Origin: Echinarachnius parma
Lineage: Eukaryota; Echinodermata; Echinoidea; Clypeasteroida; Echinarachniidae
Direction of reading: 5' to 3'
Length of the DNA: 64,000 nucleotides
Assembly (NCBI GenBank): GCA_037951105.1
Contig: JBAMJV010008503.1
Coordinates: 32,908-96,907 of the forward strand
Part shown: piece after piece, positions 12,570 through 24,272 of the stretch
Layout of the letters: each line of letters starts with the position of its first letter
Numbering within the stretch: the stretch's first letter is position 1
Notes under the pieces: generated by a model
Seen by the model: only the letters and a program-made list of their open reading frames with translations
Databases searched by the model: none
What the model was told of the DNA's origin: nothing
Position numbers and translations under genes: made by a program

Positions 12570-14901
12570 TTGGGTGAGGAATATGATTTAAAACAGCATG
12601 TTGATAAACCAACAAGAGTAACACCAACTTCTTCAACCTTAATTGATGTACTATTTTCTTCAAATCATGACAAAGTTACCTTCTGTGACGTCATCCCACT
12701 GAGCTTGAGTGATCATTATATGATAGTATACTCTCTCGGAAGAGTAAAATATCCTAAAGCACAGCATAAATATGTTAATTCTCGCAATATGCGTAGATAA
12801 ATTCAAAAATTATTTACGTCAAGTGAACTGGGATGATGTTTTAGAAGATTCTGATCCAAATACTGCGTATGAAACTTGGGCTGTTAAGTATAATATAGTT
12901 TTGAATAAACATGCTCCTTTAAAAAGAAAAAGAGTGCGTCAAAAAGAGTCATCCTGGATTAATGATGATATATTGAATAAAATACGTGAACGAGACCGTA
13001 TGAAACGTAAAGCTAAACGTACTAAACTAGATAGTGATTGGACTTTGTATAAAAAATCAAGAAATTCTGTGACGGCAATGATAAGGAGAGCAAAACGTTC
13101 ATACGTCTCTGAAAGTATTTTGAATAATACAGGTGATAGCACAACAATGTGGAAGTCATTGAGGCGCATAATGCCTAAAAAACTAAATGTTGGCTCTATT
13201 CCAAAAATTACTGTTGATAGAAAAGAAATAACAGGTTCAAAAAATATAGCATCATGTTTTAATGATTATTTTGTTGATTTAGCTACACGAAGGAAAGAGA
13301 CCAGAAAGTTTGGTACTAATATGGAGCAGTATATGACTCCCGTTGATTCTATATTTAGGTTTAAAGAAATTTCCCAAGAGGATGTTTTGAAATGTATACA
13401 TGGTATTGCAAGGAACAAGGCCACTGGCCTTGATCAATTCCCCGCTAGTGTTGTTAAAGACTCTATTGAATGTATTGTTCAACCACTTACACACATCATC
13501 AATTTATCACTAGTGACGGGGAAAATCCCCGATGCTTGGAAAAAGGCTCGTGTAACTCCCATACACAAAAGTGGAGATACCTCAGACCCCACAAATTATA
13601 GACCGATTTCGATCCTTCCTATTTTGTCAAAAGTATTGGAAAAATTGGTATTTAATCAAGTATATGATTATTTGTCTGTAAATAATTTACTGAATCAAAA
13701 TCAACATGGTTTTCGCACTAACCATTCTACTTTAACTGCCCTTATGTCTTTGACTGATGACATGATCAAATCTATAGATGAAGGAAATGTAGTTGGTGTT
13801 GTTACACTAGACTTAGAAAAGGCTTTTGACTTGATATCTTTCGACATATTATTGAAAAAACTAAAATACTTTGGCTTTGACCAAACAGTTATTAAATGGT
13901 TTCAGAATTATTTCTTGGGTAGAGAGCAATCCACATTAGTAAATGGAAGTTTATCTTCGAGCCGAACTGTAAAAAGTGGTGTACCCCAGGGTAGTATACT
14001 TGGGCCGTTATTATTTATTATTACATTGAATGATATACATAAATCTGTTAATACATGTTCAATCTCTCTTTACGCTGATGATACATGTATGTACTATGTT
14101 TCAAAGGATCCCAAAGATTTAGAGAAATCAATTAATGATGACTTGAAGTCTATAATGCGTTGGTTTTCAAGTAATGAACTTTTGCTTAATATACCCAAAA
14201 GTCAATTTATGTTAGTTGGATCAAAACACAATTTGCGCCAGTTTTCTGATGTTATAATAAGTATTGGTAATACAAAATTACAGAAAGTTACGGAGTGTAA
14301 ACATCTTGGGGTCATGCTTGATTGTAATCTTTCATGGGACCAGCAAATAGACTTTGTAAGGAAAAAGGCACTAAAAACATTCCACGCTCTCAGACGAGTG
14401 AGGCAGTTCGTAGATAAAACGACGTTTCTTGTACTTTATAAGACTTTGATTCAACCCCACTTTGATAATAATAGTTTGATTTGGATGAATGGGCATCTTA
14501 CACAGTTAAATCGCCTTCAGGTTATACAAAATAAATGCTTACGTTTGGTACTTGGTGTAAATAGTCGCTTCAATAGAGAAACTTTATATAGAACCCTTGG
14601 TGTCGATCAACTGGAAGTTCGCCGAAAGAAACAAGCTTTGGTTTTTATGTTTAAGTTACTACACAATCTTGCCCCTCCATTGTTGTCATCCCGCATAGAG
14701 TTAAAACCCCACTTAGATTATAGATTGCGACATGCAAACACCCAAATTGAATTGCCTCGACCCCGCACAAACTTTATTCGAAATAGCCCATTATATGATG
14801 CATCAAAACTGTTTAACATTCTACCTATTTATTTACGAATTATACACGACGTTAAGATATTTAAAAAGGAAATTATGAAGCTACCCATACTAGATTTATA
14901 A
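12570..14901 (+). pseudogene. LINE-2 ORF2: endonuclease end plus reverse transcriptase
   Basis: The first frame (12570-12800) encodes the end of the APE endonuclease (TSSTLIDVLFSS, then LSDHYMIVY with the catalytic His). A single frameshift near 12790 leads into a 709-codon frame to 14901. That frame has a basic linker, then the RT: TNYRPISILPILSKVLEKLV, motif A LDLEKAFD, motif B GVPQGSILGPLLF and the catalytic YADD (residues 434-437; bases 14071-14082), followed by HLGVMLDCNLSWDQQI and a C-terminal domain. RT would copy the element's RNA at a nicked target. Catalytic residues are intact, but 5' truncation and the frameshift make this copy non-autonomous. Confidence 0.85.
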
Positions 14902-15189
14902 TTCATGTGCATATTAGTTGTTCAATGATTGTTTTACTCATGTATATATACTTATGCCTATTGGTTTCCTCGTTCATTCTGATTAGTAAATTATTATTAC
15001 CCCAATCTTTGTAAATATGTTTTATTTTCCCCTGTTTAAATAACTTGTTTGTAATTAATATTTTGTATTATTTTATGTATTTCTGTATTCCTTTGTCTCA
15101 CCGCCCTGCTGAAAACAGCTTGTAGCTGAAAGCGGGCATTTTATTATTGTATATACCGTGATTAAATAAAATAAACAAACAAACAAACA
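12571..15189 (+). mobile_element. LINE-2, 5'-truncated CR1/L2-group retrotransposon
   Basis: Flanked by a candidate 5 bp target duplication AACTT (12566-12570 and 15190-15194) and ending in a TAAA/CAAA short-tandem tail, typical for this LINE group. It starts within the endonuclease domain and has a near-complete RT ORF. The 3' UTR contains AACAGCTTGTAGCTGAAAGC. It differs in sequence from LINE-A and is better preserved, so it is probably younger. It interrupts the left arm of MITE-E. Confidence 0.85.
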
Positions 15190-15973
15190 AACTTATTACC
15201 TACATCTTGCAGAAAACCCTATTTGATTTGCTTCAGTGGTCATGGAGAATGGGAATCTTTATACATCATGTCAGATGTCCCTTCCCTCCAGGTTTTGTAG
15301 GAAGACGCGTTGTCCATTGTGTTCACGCCTTACATACTAAGTTGTTCATTGTGTTCTCGCACAAAAATATCTTTTGAGAAAGTAACTTCTTGTTTCCTGC
15401 ATTTTCAACTAACGAAATAAATAATGAATGAAATGAAGTAAAAGGGAATCATATTTCTGAGTTTTGCAAACATTAGTAAGGTGTGAACATTAATGATTAA
15501 AGAGAAAATTAAATCATTAACTCATGAAAGACTTGATTTGAGCTCTTCCTCCTTTATGGTTTTTTTCACATCCTTCAACAACAAAACCTCACACGAGTAC
15601 ACACCATTGATATAAAGGTATGCACACAATTTGAATTAATTCGTTAGTTGCCCTGGCAGTTGTGAGCAAAATATTTCCACTTATGTGGGTGCCAAGAGCA
15701 TCCAAGTGTCAAACTTGGAAGAAACGGACCCATGACATTATTTACAAAGATCTCCAATTCTCCATGACCACTGAAGCAAATCAAATAGGATTTTATGCAA
15801 GATGTACGTAATAAGTTATAGTTTCATACCCTGAAATATTATTCTGATTGATCTCTGTAAAGTTATCGTTGCAGAAAGTCCCGTTGTAATTAATGTTGGG
15901 ACATACGGTAGTGGACATATCAGATAACAACAATATACATTGTATCAAACACTCATCACTTTTTGCACTTGTC

Positions 15974-16911
15974 AACAAAGTTACTAGATCCCTTTAATAA
16001 TTATGTTAATTTCGATGAAATGTCCTCTCTCGTGCTCTAAATTCCTATAAGCTTCCTATTCCATGCATCGTTCTTCAGTCATTTGGTCCACACCCACTCA
16101 TCCCATTCGTATTGTCCATGTTTCATTGTCTTTTGTATATTCATGTCCAAGTTGTATTTGCTCTCTTTATTACACACTGTTTTCTTTAAAAAAAAGAAAA
16201 ATCATTATTATGTAACCGATGTTGTTGAATCTGCTGCTATGTCAGTGGTTATGTAACCCGTTTATTGTTTAGTGGCAGTCGGTAGTTCCATGCGGTGCTC
16301 AAAACAGTTGATAGCGGTTTAAAAGATACTGATTATATCCGTTGTTAGAGATACCCAAGAGGAGATATGAATTATACACTTATATGTAACATTAAGCGTA
16401 AATACCATTTAAAGAGACGCAGGGAAAAGGCAACATCGCAAGACAATGTTAATATCAGACACAATGGTGATAATATATCATAATGATATACATTCTAACA
16501 AAAATCACCTTTGCACTCGTGTCTTTATGTCTTTGTTCTCGGTGCATTGTCGATATGAGTTGACGCTACTCAGAAAGGATTTTGGATCTTCATTTCCATT
16601 CCCTGCACTTCAGGGCATTCCGTGGGATCTTGAAAGGAAAGTAACCCTTCTGAGAGTATGTAATAATTAAGGACTGTGTTGTTCTTTAAAAGTTATCCAT
16701 TAACTATGTACAAATTCAACCAAATTTATTTGGAGCTTTCACAATTCACCGACACAACGGTGATAATAAATCAGAATGTCATATATTCTAACAAAAATCA
16801 CCTTTGCAATAATGACTTGCACCCATAAATATGGTGTTAACAGAAGCATGAAATTAAATTATTTTTTTTTGAAACGTCTTCTTAATAACGGAGATATTTA
16901 TAATTTAATGA
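15974..16911 (+). repeat. Direct duplication, copy 1 (~940 bp)
   Basis: Matches 17702-18644 closely. It begins at the right end of MITE-B, continues through a LINE 3' UTR segment (CATTTGGTCCACACCCACTC, to about 16190) and ends near AATAACGGAGATATTTATAA. Both copies keep the MITE-B end, so the duplication postdates the MITE-B insertion. A shared open frame (16446-16670; 18190-18399) shows no recognisable family. Confidence 0.75.
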
Positions 16912-16989
16912 AACACGTTCCGGAACGCTTTTTAGTTGCATTCAAAATCAATGGTTAGTAGTTAATAGACTCTGGCATCCATTTTCAAT

Positions 16990-17095
16990 ATTTGCACTAG
17001 ATAATTATGATAAACAGCGTTGAAACGTTTACACATCATTCAGAAGAATATTTATATGATATTGGTATATAATTGAAGTCTCAAATATAATTTTA
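16990..17095 (+). repeat. Fragment related to MITE-G
   Basis: CATCATTCAGAAGAATAT followed by TTGAAGTCTCAAAT parallels the right-hand part of MITE-G near 23815-23860. No termini. Confidence 0.4.
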
Positions 17096-17156
17096 TGACA
17101 TGAATGTATTTCACTTGTCCCTATTGATTACAATGATATTACTAATATTAGTAGTT

Positions 17157-17159
17157 ATA

Positions 17160-17215
<56 letters not shown>

Positions 17216-17309
17216 GAAGAAGAAGAAGAATAATATGAATAGATACCAAAACTACTACTACTACTACTATAACTACTATTACTACTACTACTACTACTAC
17301 TGCTACTAT

Positions 17310-17403
<94 letters not shown>
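17157..17403. repeat. Compound microsatellite (AAT)n-(AAG)n-(ACT)n
   Basis: About 57 bp of AAT repeats runs into AAG repeats (17214-17229), then after a ~20 bp gap about 150 bp of ACT repeats with few interruptions. The poly-Asn, poly-Tyr and poly-Ser open frames across it are artefacts of the repeat. Confidence 0.95.
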
Positions 17404-17404
<1 letters not shown>

Positions 17405-17701
17405 TTTATATAATGTTTCACCTCTTTTGCTGAAAGTTGCTAAATGAATTTAAAATAATTAAATGATTGTGTCATGGCATTGGTACCGGAAGTGAGGGAG
17501 AAATATATGACTGCCCCCAAACATTCGAATGACTTGGATACGTCACTGTTTGTATCATATAAAGTTTTAAACTAATATCTAACAATAGGATGGTGGGCAT
17601 TCCCCGCAAATCGAATCTGAGACTTCCAGATTGTAAGACTGGCGCTGAAATAATGCTCTGCCACTGCACTTTTGAGGACCTAATCTACATACATTAACAG
17701 T

Positions 17702-18644
17702 AACAAAGTTACCAGATCCCTTTAATAATTATGTTAATTTCGATGAAATATCCTCTCTCGTGCTCTTAATTCCTATAAGCTTCCTATTCCATACTTTCTT
17801 CAGTCATTTGGTCCACACCCACTCATCCCATTCGTATTATCCATGTTTCATTGTCTTTTGTATATTCATGTCCAAGTTTTTTTTACTGTCTTTACTACAC
17901 ACTGTTTTCTTGTGTAACCGATGTTGTTGAATATGCTGCTATGTCAGTGGTTATGTAACCCATTTATTGTTTAGTGGCAGTCGGTAGTGCCATGCGGTGC
18001 CGGTTGGAAAACTTATGGCAGCCTCCAGTGTTCAGTCAAAACAGTTGATAGTGGTTTAAAAGATACTGATTATTTCCGTTGTTAGAGATACCCAAGAGGA
18101 AATATGAATTATACAGTTATATGTAACATTAAGCGTAAATACCATTTAAAGAGACGCAGGGAAAAGGCAACATCGCAAGATCAGACACAATGGTGATAAC
18201 ATATCATAATGACATACATTCTAACAAAAATCACCTTTGCACTCGTGTCTTTCTGTCTTTGTTCTCGGTGCATTGTCGATATGAGTTGACGCTACTCATT
18301 GGAAAAGACTTTGGATCTTCATTTCCATTCCCTGCACTTCAGGGCATTCCGTGGGATCTTGAAAGGGAATTACCCCTTCTGAGAGTATGTAATAATTAAG
18401 GACTGTGTTGTTCTTTAGAAGTTATCCATTAACTATGTACAAATTCAACCAAATTTATGTGGAGCTATCACAATTCACCGACACAACGGTGATAATAAAT
18501 CATAATGTCATATATTCTTTAAAAATATCACCTTTGCAATAATGACTTGCACCCATGAATATGGTGTTAACAGAAGCATGAAATTTGTTTAATTTTTTTT
18601 TAAACGTCTTCTTAATAACGGAGATATTTATAATTGAATGAAAC
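17702..18644 (+). repeat. Direct duplication, copy 2 (~940 bp)
   Basis: Partner of 15974-16911. It starts with the MITE-B terminal GTTACCAGATCCCT and carries small indels, including an extra segment (GCCGGTTGGAAAAC) near 17998 and loss of part of the T-rich stretch. Confidence 0.75.
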
Positions 18645-18810
18645 AATAATTGACAAGAGAATATAAACATCATTATGCGTAAATAAACGAACATATATAC
18701 ATTGAATATGATATGTGAAAAAAAAAACACCTTGGCAACATTTTTTGCGACATTTAACAAAATGCGAAGAATATGCTAATACAATGAGTAGCTCGATCCA
18801 CAGCACAATA

Positions 18811-21181
18811 GGCGGAGGGCCAAAGTCGAAAAAGGTGACTTTCTGCTGCCAGATCTCCACAATAAGTTTAAACCGATTTTATTTGCAAGTATTTTTAATG
18901 AGACCAATTAATTCAGAGGTCTACCTCAAAAAAATTGTTGCGAACACCTTCAAATCCAAGATGGCGTCCAAAAAAGTAGCCGTTTTGACTTGATATAGAT
19001 AATTGGCAAAATTTACCAAATGACACCTGAGTACAGCATGATTTTGCAGTCATATGAAAGACAATAAAATTTCCTATAATCTGATATCAAACACCATGCG
19101 TTTCAGAATATGTAACACGCTCATTTTTAGCCCCAAATTAAAATTTTAGGAATTTTGTCCCAACAATATGAAATTATTGATTTACATAAAATGGCATAAA
19201 TCAATCATTATATTAGAAGTTGAAATAATACTTTTCAGAAAACTGCCCAGTTATACCAACACTACTCTGTGACAATGTGTACCGTATCTGAACAAACAGT
19301 TATTACACGTGGAAATCAGAATTTGATATCTACAAAAAGGGTAGTTTTGCATGATTTCTTATCCTGTACAGGGTGTCTCAAAAATGTGTAATCTTTACTA
19401 TAGGATTTGTGTACTAAATAATTGCATCAATCTAGCGACACCTTCAATTCCAGTTATAAAAAATCAACATTAGGCTACCTGTAATATGATGAATATTCCA
19501 CCATCATTTTGTAATCCGCGTAGATGTCGTGTCTGTCTTGTATTTGTTTAACTGCATTTATCATAAATCAAGCGCTAAAAATGAACTTATTTCCACTACC
19601 CATGGAGCATTCCTGTCAGCTGCATACTGACGCGCCTGCCATGCCTATTGCGAATTCGAATCATACATGGGTGCCCATGAAGTTTTTAAAACATTGTTAA
19701 GATCATGTTCAGTATCTTGATACTAAAATACATAATATGAGGGACACATGTGCAGAGCGTATTCGAACACCATCTTGATCGCAAGGCACGCCCCCTTCAT
19801 CCTCTGATTTCTTATTACATGTATTTGGAGACCATTAAGGTCTGTACAAATTAGCTGACTTAGTATTAAAACAAAACAAACTCAATTGCTAAACCAATAT
19901 GTACAACACCGAAAAGCCTAGCTAACAGCAAGCCGAATGTTTATTTTTTGTGCACTACCCTGTACTCGTGTAACCATGATAACAGCCGATTATAGACAGA
20001 AATAGACCAAATCACCAATGGTTTATTAACAAAACTTAAAATTAGCAGGTAAAGGCCTTGTCATTTCACATGTTCACGCGAAAATTAGTGTGCATAATGC
20101 GGCTTGTGGTAGCCCGATATATGATTTATTGTATTTCTATTGTTGCTGTTACTATGGTTACAAATGTACACGGTGATACAAACAGTTACTATACGATAAA
20201 CATAATAGTTTTATATTCAACGTTTCCTTCGAACCATGAAAACGAATTTGCATGAGGTCCAGCTTAACTGTGGTGTTCCGAATAATATACCGAAATAATG
20301 TATCATCAAGCGTAATCATGTTAAAAACATGATCATCCAGATATGGTCAGTCCAACTGTAAAGGACGCGCGCCTCCCATTCGAATATTGCAATGAATAGT
20401 GCACTTTGCATGATTGATTTATTACACATGCAGTGCAATTATACCGACACACTATATTCGTGTATTGCAAACCGATGGTGGCATATTCATGACATAAAAG
20501 AAGAAAACTGAAGGTTTTGTTAAAAACGGGAATGAACAATATGTGAATTTTTCTGAGCATTTCTTGAATAAAGTCCGTAAACAAGAATTACATTTGTTGG
20601 GGCACTCTGTATAGTGTTCGAAATCGTAAAAAATGCTGTATTTGTCAATATCAAATGCTGACTTCCAGTTATTATAACTTTTTGTTAAGATACGGTACAC
20701 ACTTGGAATTTTTACAGAGTATTGCTGATATAACTGGACAGTTTTCTGAAAAGTATTAATTCAAATCCCAATACAATGATTGATTTATGCTGAATTATGC
20801 AAATCAATAAATTACTATTATTGGGAAAAAATGCCTACAATTTAAGTTTGGGGCTAAAATTGACCGTGTTACATATCCTGAAACCCATGGTGTTGGTAAC
20901 AGATTATAGGAATCATATTGTCTTTAATATGATTGCAAAATTATGCTGATTTCAGATATCGTTTGGGAAATTTCGCGAATTATCTAGAGCAACTCGAAAC
21001 GGCTACTTTTGTGGACGCCATCTTGGATTTGGAGGTGTTCGCAACAAATTTGTTGAGGTAGACCTCTGAATTAATTTGTCTCATTAAAAATACTTGCAAA
21101 TAAAATCGGTTTAAACTTGTTGTGGAGATCTGGCAACCTAACTCCTTAAGGAAGCCACTTTTTCGACTTTGGCCCTCCGCC
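18811..21181. mobile_element. 2.4 kb DNA element with very long inverted repeats, TA target site
   Basis: The left end GGCGGAGGGCCAAAGTCG and right end CGACTTTGGCCCTCCGCC are perfect complements and lie directly inside TA dinucleotides. Inverted homology continues inward for at least 580 bp on each side (to ~19390 and from ~20590) and, more weakly, to about 19640 and 20330 (ATGAATATTCCACCATC against ATGAATATGCCACCATC). No transposase frame was recognised in the ~700 bp centre. It looks like a non-autonomous foldback of Tc1/mariner type, judged on the TA site only. Confidence 0.75.
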
Positions 21182-21289
21182 TACAAATCAAAATTTAAAA
21201 TAAATAATCAAAATATTTCATTTTGTCCTAAGAAAACTGGTGCATACTAATCCTACAAAATCGACATAATTGTTTAGAACCGCTTTTAA

Positions 21290-21872
21290 ATGTTTGTGTA
21301 TTTATAAAAACCATGCAGAACAAAGAAACAAACTAACATAATTTATTCGTTTAAGCGACATGAGAGTTATATTATCCGTGCTGCTGATGATGATTACCTC
21401 GATATACTTTATATTTATGATTATAATAATGCTTATTACTTGCTAGATTGCTTGCTTGATTTGAGTAATTGTTGATTGAATAATTAGCGTATGAAAACAG
21501 ATCATTACAGCGGGATTAATGTTTTTGATTGATCGATATTGTGCATGTGATGTTTTGTTGAAATAGTGATTAGATAGAGAGATAATCAACAACTATTTAA
21601 AAACCTCTTTTGTACAGTTTTGAAAAGAGGAAGCATTTTTAATTTTTTGTAACGGCAGGTTCAAAATTATAAAATAATTGTGAGGCCCCACAATTATTAC
21701 AAATGGTTATGTTTATGGATATTTCAGCTATTTCTAAACCGATTTTGAAGTAATAAAGTTTATTCTGTCATTAAAATTGTATGCTCTTCCCGAATTGACC
21801 CTCAGTTTTTTAATTATCTCAGAAACAAATTATTTTGTGTAGCGCCCTCTATACCAAAGCCCAACTATCCCT
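21290..21872 (-). mobile_element. MITE-A2 (variant of MITE-A), partial
   Basis: The MITE-A left terminus lies at the right-hand edge (ACTATCCCT before TTAA 21873-21876). Inward, after TAATCAACAACTATTT, the sequence departs from MITE-A and matches instead 26090-26370 (TGTAATGATCTG, TCGAGGTAATCA, GGTTAAACGAATAAA in the other orientation). The far end is not defined. Confidence 0.65.
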
Positions 21873-21879
21873 TTAAGTT

Positions 21880-22560
21880 GTGCCATGCACTGTTGAGAAT
21901 TTGGGCCAACGTGAGTCTAAGGTGGTCACAAACCAACAAGTTTTTCAGTTTCCCTTTTGAAAAAGAAAAACCGCCGTATGAAGGCCATTCTTTGTGAAAG
22001 AGTGGCGTTCCGTATAATGTACGTGCAAGGCAGGCCAGGAACCCCTTACGTTCGATTGAATATTTGTTTTAACTGCCTTTAAAGTTATCAAGTCAATAAG
22101 TAAGTCATTTGTGGCAAAAACGGGACTTCGAAAGGGAAATTACCGCGGATTTCTTTTTCGTATCATCATCATTGTTACGAACAGTATTTCGTGGTGGGAA
22201 TTATAAGTGTAAAACCAAGCCCTTAAGATTATAGAGTTAACAGTAATTGAAAATCAAAACGGCACTTAAAAGGGAAATTTCCGCGTTATGTTTTTCTTAT
22301 CATCACAATTGTTTGGAAAATGATTGTGTAAGTGTAAAACCAAACCATTAACATATAAAGTAAACAATGATTTGAAAATACCTTTTCGAAGCAGGTGGAA
22401 AGAATGTGCACTTTGTGCCGGAATTATCTATGTTGTCATGTCGTTGTCTTTATACAGGGTAACCTCTTTAGAATAAACAGCTTTAAGGGAGCGTCCTGTA
22501 TACTCGATATCTATTGAGTTTAATTTTCTTGTAAAAATTTGAAGGGAAAAAAAGAAAATA
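21880..22560. other. Non-coding stretch with a local repeat
   Basis: GGGAAATTACCGCG (~22133) and GGGAAATTTCCGCG (~22276), with the following AACCAA blocks, show a diverged ~145 bp tandem duplication. Nothing else was recognised. Confidence 0.45.
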
Positions 22561-22583
22561 TGATGTGGGGCATGCATGATTAA

Positions 22584-22953
22584 AGGGACTTTGCTGACAT
22601 TTGCAACAAGTGATGAATGGATGATACAATGTACATTGTGGTTATTTGATATGTCCACTGTGTATTGTGTGAAAATTTCAAGTTAAATGGACTTTATATG
22701 GCCGAGTAATGAGCAAAAATGCAAAGTGATATTCATTAACTCATTACACTGACTTTGTACACGGTTTCGACGGTACAGTGGATAATTAATCATCTGAACA
22801 CTTCAATCGTAAATATCTTTTTAACGAAAGGGAAATTCGAATAACCGAAACCTGTCCCATGCTGTTACTGTTAATACGAATACAATAAGGTATGAGGGAA
22901 CCGCTAGAATTCCAATTGGATTTTGAGGATTTGGACATTGTTACCAAGTCCCG
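22584..22953 (-). mobile_element. MITE-B, diverged copy (370 bp), TTAA target site
   Basis: Bounded by TTAA at 22580-22583 and 22954-22957. The minus strand keeps MITE-B blocks (GAATTCTAGCGGTTCC, TTGTATTCGTATTAACA, GTACAAAGT, CTCATTACTCGGCCATAT). More diverged than the copies at 35010 and 41772, so older. Confidence 0.8.
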
Positions 22954-23539
22954 TTAAAGGGCTATTCGGGAATGTTCAAACCTCCAAATCTTCGTTAAAA
23001 ATCACAATTGGATAATGTAATAAAAATACTGTGCGTGAAATGTCCAATTTATTAAACATTGGGATTTGTTTGATTTAGTTCCAAATGACACATACAAATT
23101 GCCATATTTCATTTTTCAAGTGGTGAAGATTATGCCGTGAGACTTACACAGAATGTATGGACTGCTGTATCTTACCGTAATCATGGTAATTATCGTTAAT
23201 CATTCCAGCAGTGTGTTCAGATTTTAACATTCCAATTCCTGATTAGCCCTATAAATAATTGTTGTATTATGGTCAAGAAATGCAAACTGTTAATTGCCGA
23301 GTTATTGTTATAGGTTTCTACGCAATCGAAAGTACATGTATTCCAAGTATGCTTTCACATTTAATACATTGTATATCAATAACGAAGGAGAATCAGGCAA
23401 ATTCAGGTAAGGAAAAAAGGAGCTCAATAGAACCGTTAATAAAGTTATATATATTTTGGGGGTTTTCGAGAAAGTTACAATATAAATTTTCCTAGTACGT
23501 TGAATTATTACCTATTTTTTAAATCTAAGATCATATTAA

Positions 23540-23898
23540 AGGGATGCCTGTAAAGTGTCTAACTCCACGAAAATTACTTGGAGCTTCCTCATTTCTCTTC
23601 TGCCGTGTTGTTTAGCTTATGGTAAGAGAAGAATAAAATAGGGTTAGATTTTTTCAAATGCCCCTTTAGTATGACGATATCTATCATTCAGCTCAAAAGC
23701 GTTAATTAACGGTCATAAACCTCATAAACCTCCGTTGTAAAAGCTGACGCATATTTTCGCTTTTTTAACCAGGAAAGCAGTGTTCCTTTTCAATGAAACT
23801 TTCACACATCATTCGGACATATCTTATAATGATTTTGGTACAGGCTTGAGGTGTCAAATCTCATTTTGGGCAATATCTGACACTTTACAGGTGCACCT
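23540..23898. mobile_element. MITE-G (359 bp), TTAA target site
   Basis: TTAA flanks both ends (23536-23539; 23899-23902). The left end AGGGATGCCTGTAAAGTGTC and the reverse complement of the right end AGGTGCACCTGTAAAGTGTC are inverted repeats over ~20 bp with a few mismatches. Non-coding. It carries the same AGG start and TTAA site as MITE-A, -B and -C although the bodies are unrelated. Confidence 0.8.
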
Positions 23899-24227
23899 TT
23901 AATGAAGAAGTTATTGTGTTCCAAACACTCCCTAATCGGAGAGAACAACGACACACAATTTTGAGCACTTGAGCACTATTTAGTGATAATTATACAGCAC
24001 TTTATAGATAACAAGTTTTCCTTATTTACAATTTCAATTTTATTTCACATTTCGTTTCATTTCATTTATTCAACCATAAAAACATAACAAAAAATCGCAA
24101 CATTTAGACATGAATACACTGTTTTATGGTTCGGACCATTAAGAAAGCATGGCTTGTAAAAAAATGGCCCTTAAACATACATATAAAATAAAACATACAA
24201 AATATAACTAATACAGATCACGCGCAT

Positions 24228-24240
24228 ACAACACACACAT

Positions 24241-24271
<31 letters not shown>

Positions 24272-24272
24272 A
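24228..24272. repeat. CA-rich microsatellite
   Basis: (CA)n with a few ACATT/ACATAC interruptions, inside the 3' region of LINE-C. Confidence 0.9.

Larger units (their letters stand above)
12229..15908. mobile_element. Foldback MITE-E inside MITE-B, TA target site
   Basis: Termini CCGTATGTCCCA (left) and the reverse complement on the right (TGGGACATACGG with one difference), each flanked by TA. The arms contain AATTACAACGGGACTTTC, GATCAATCAGAATGAT and TTGCTTCAGTGGTCATGGAG in inverted orientation (right arm 15660-15900). The left arm is present about twice in tandem (12241-12460, then 12480-12570 plus 15195-15330), and the second repeat is split by LINE-2. A simpler copy lies at 26786-27233. 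Confidence 0.75.
11932..15993 (+). mobile_element. MITE-B copy carrying a nested foldback and LINE
   Basis: The left end AGGGACTTAGTAA follows TTAA (11928-11931); the right end GTTACTAGATCCCT precedes TTAA (15994-15997). Only about 380 bp is MITE-B itself (11932-12226 and 15911-15993). The rest is foldback MITE-E, which in turn carries LINE-2. Compare the uninterrupted 388 bp copies at 35010 and 41772. Confidence 0.85.

Noticed and set aside
17100-17447. Open frames coding poly-Asn, poly-Tyr and poly-Ser on both strands
   Set aside because: They are translations of the AAT/AAG/ACT microsatellite and have no non-repeat coding sequence.
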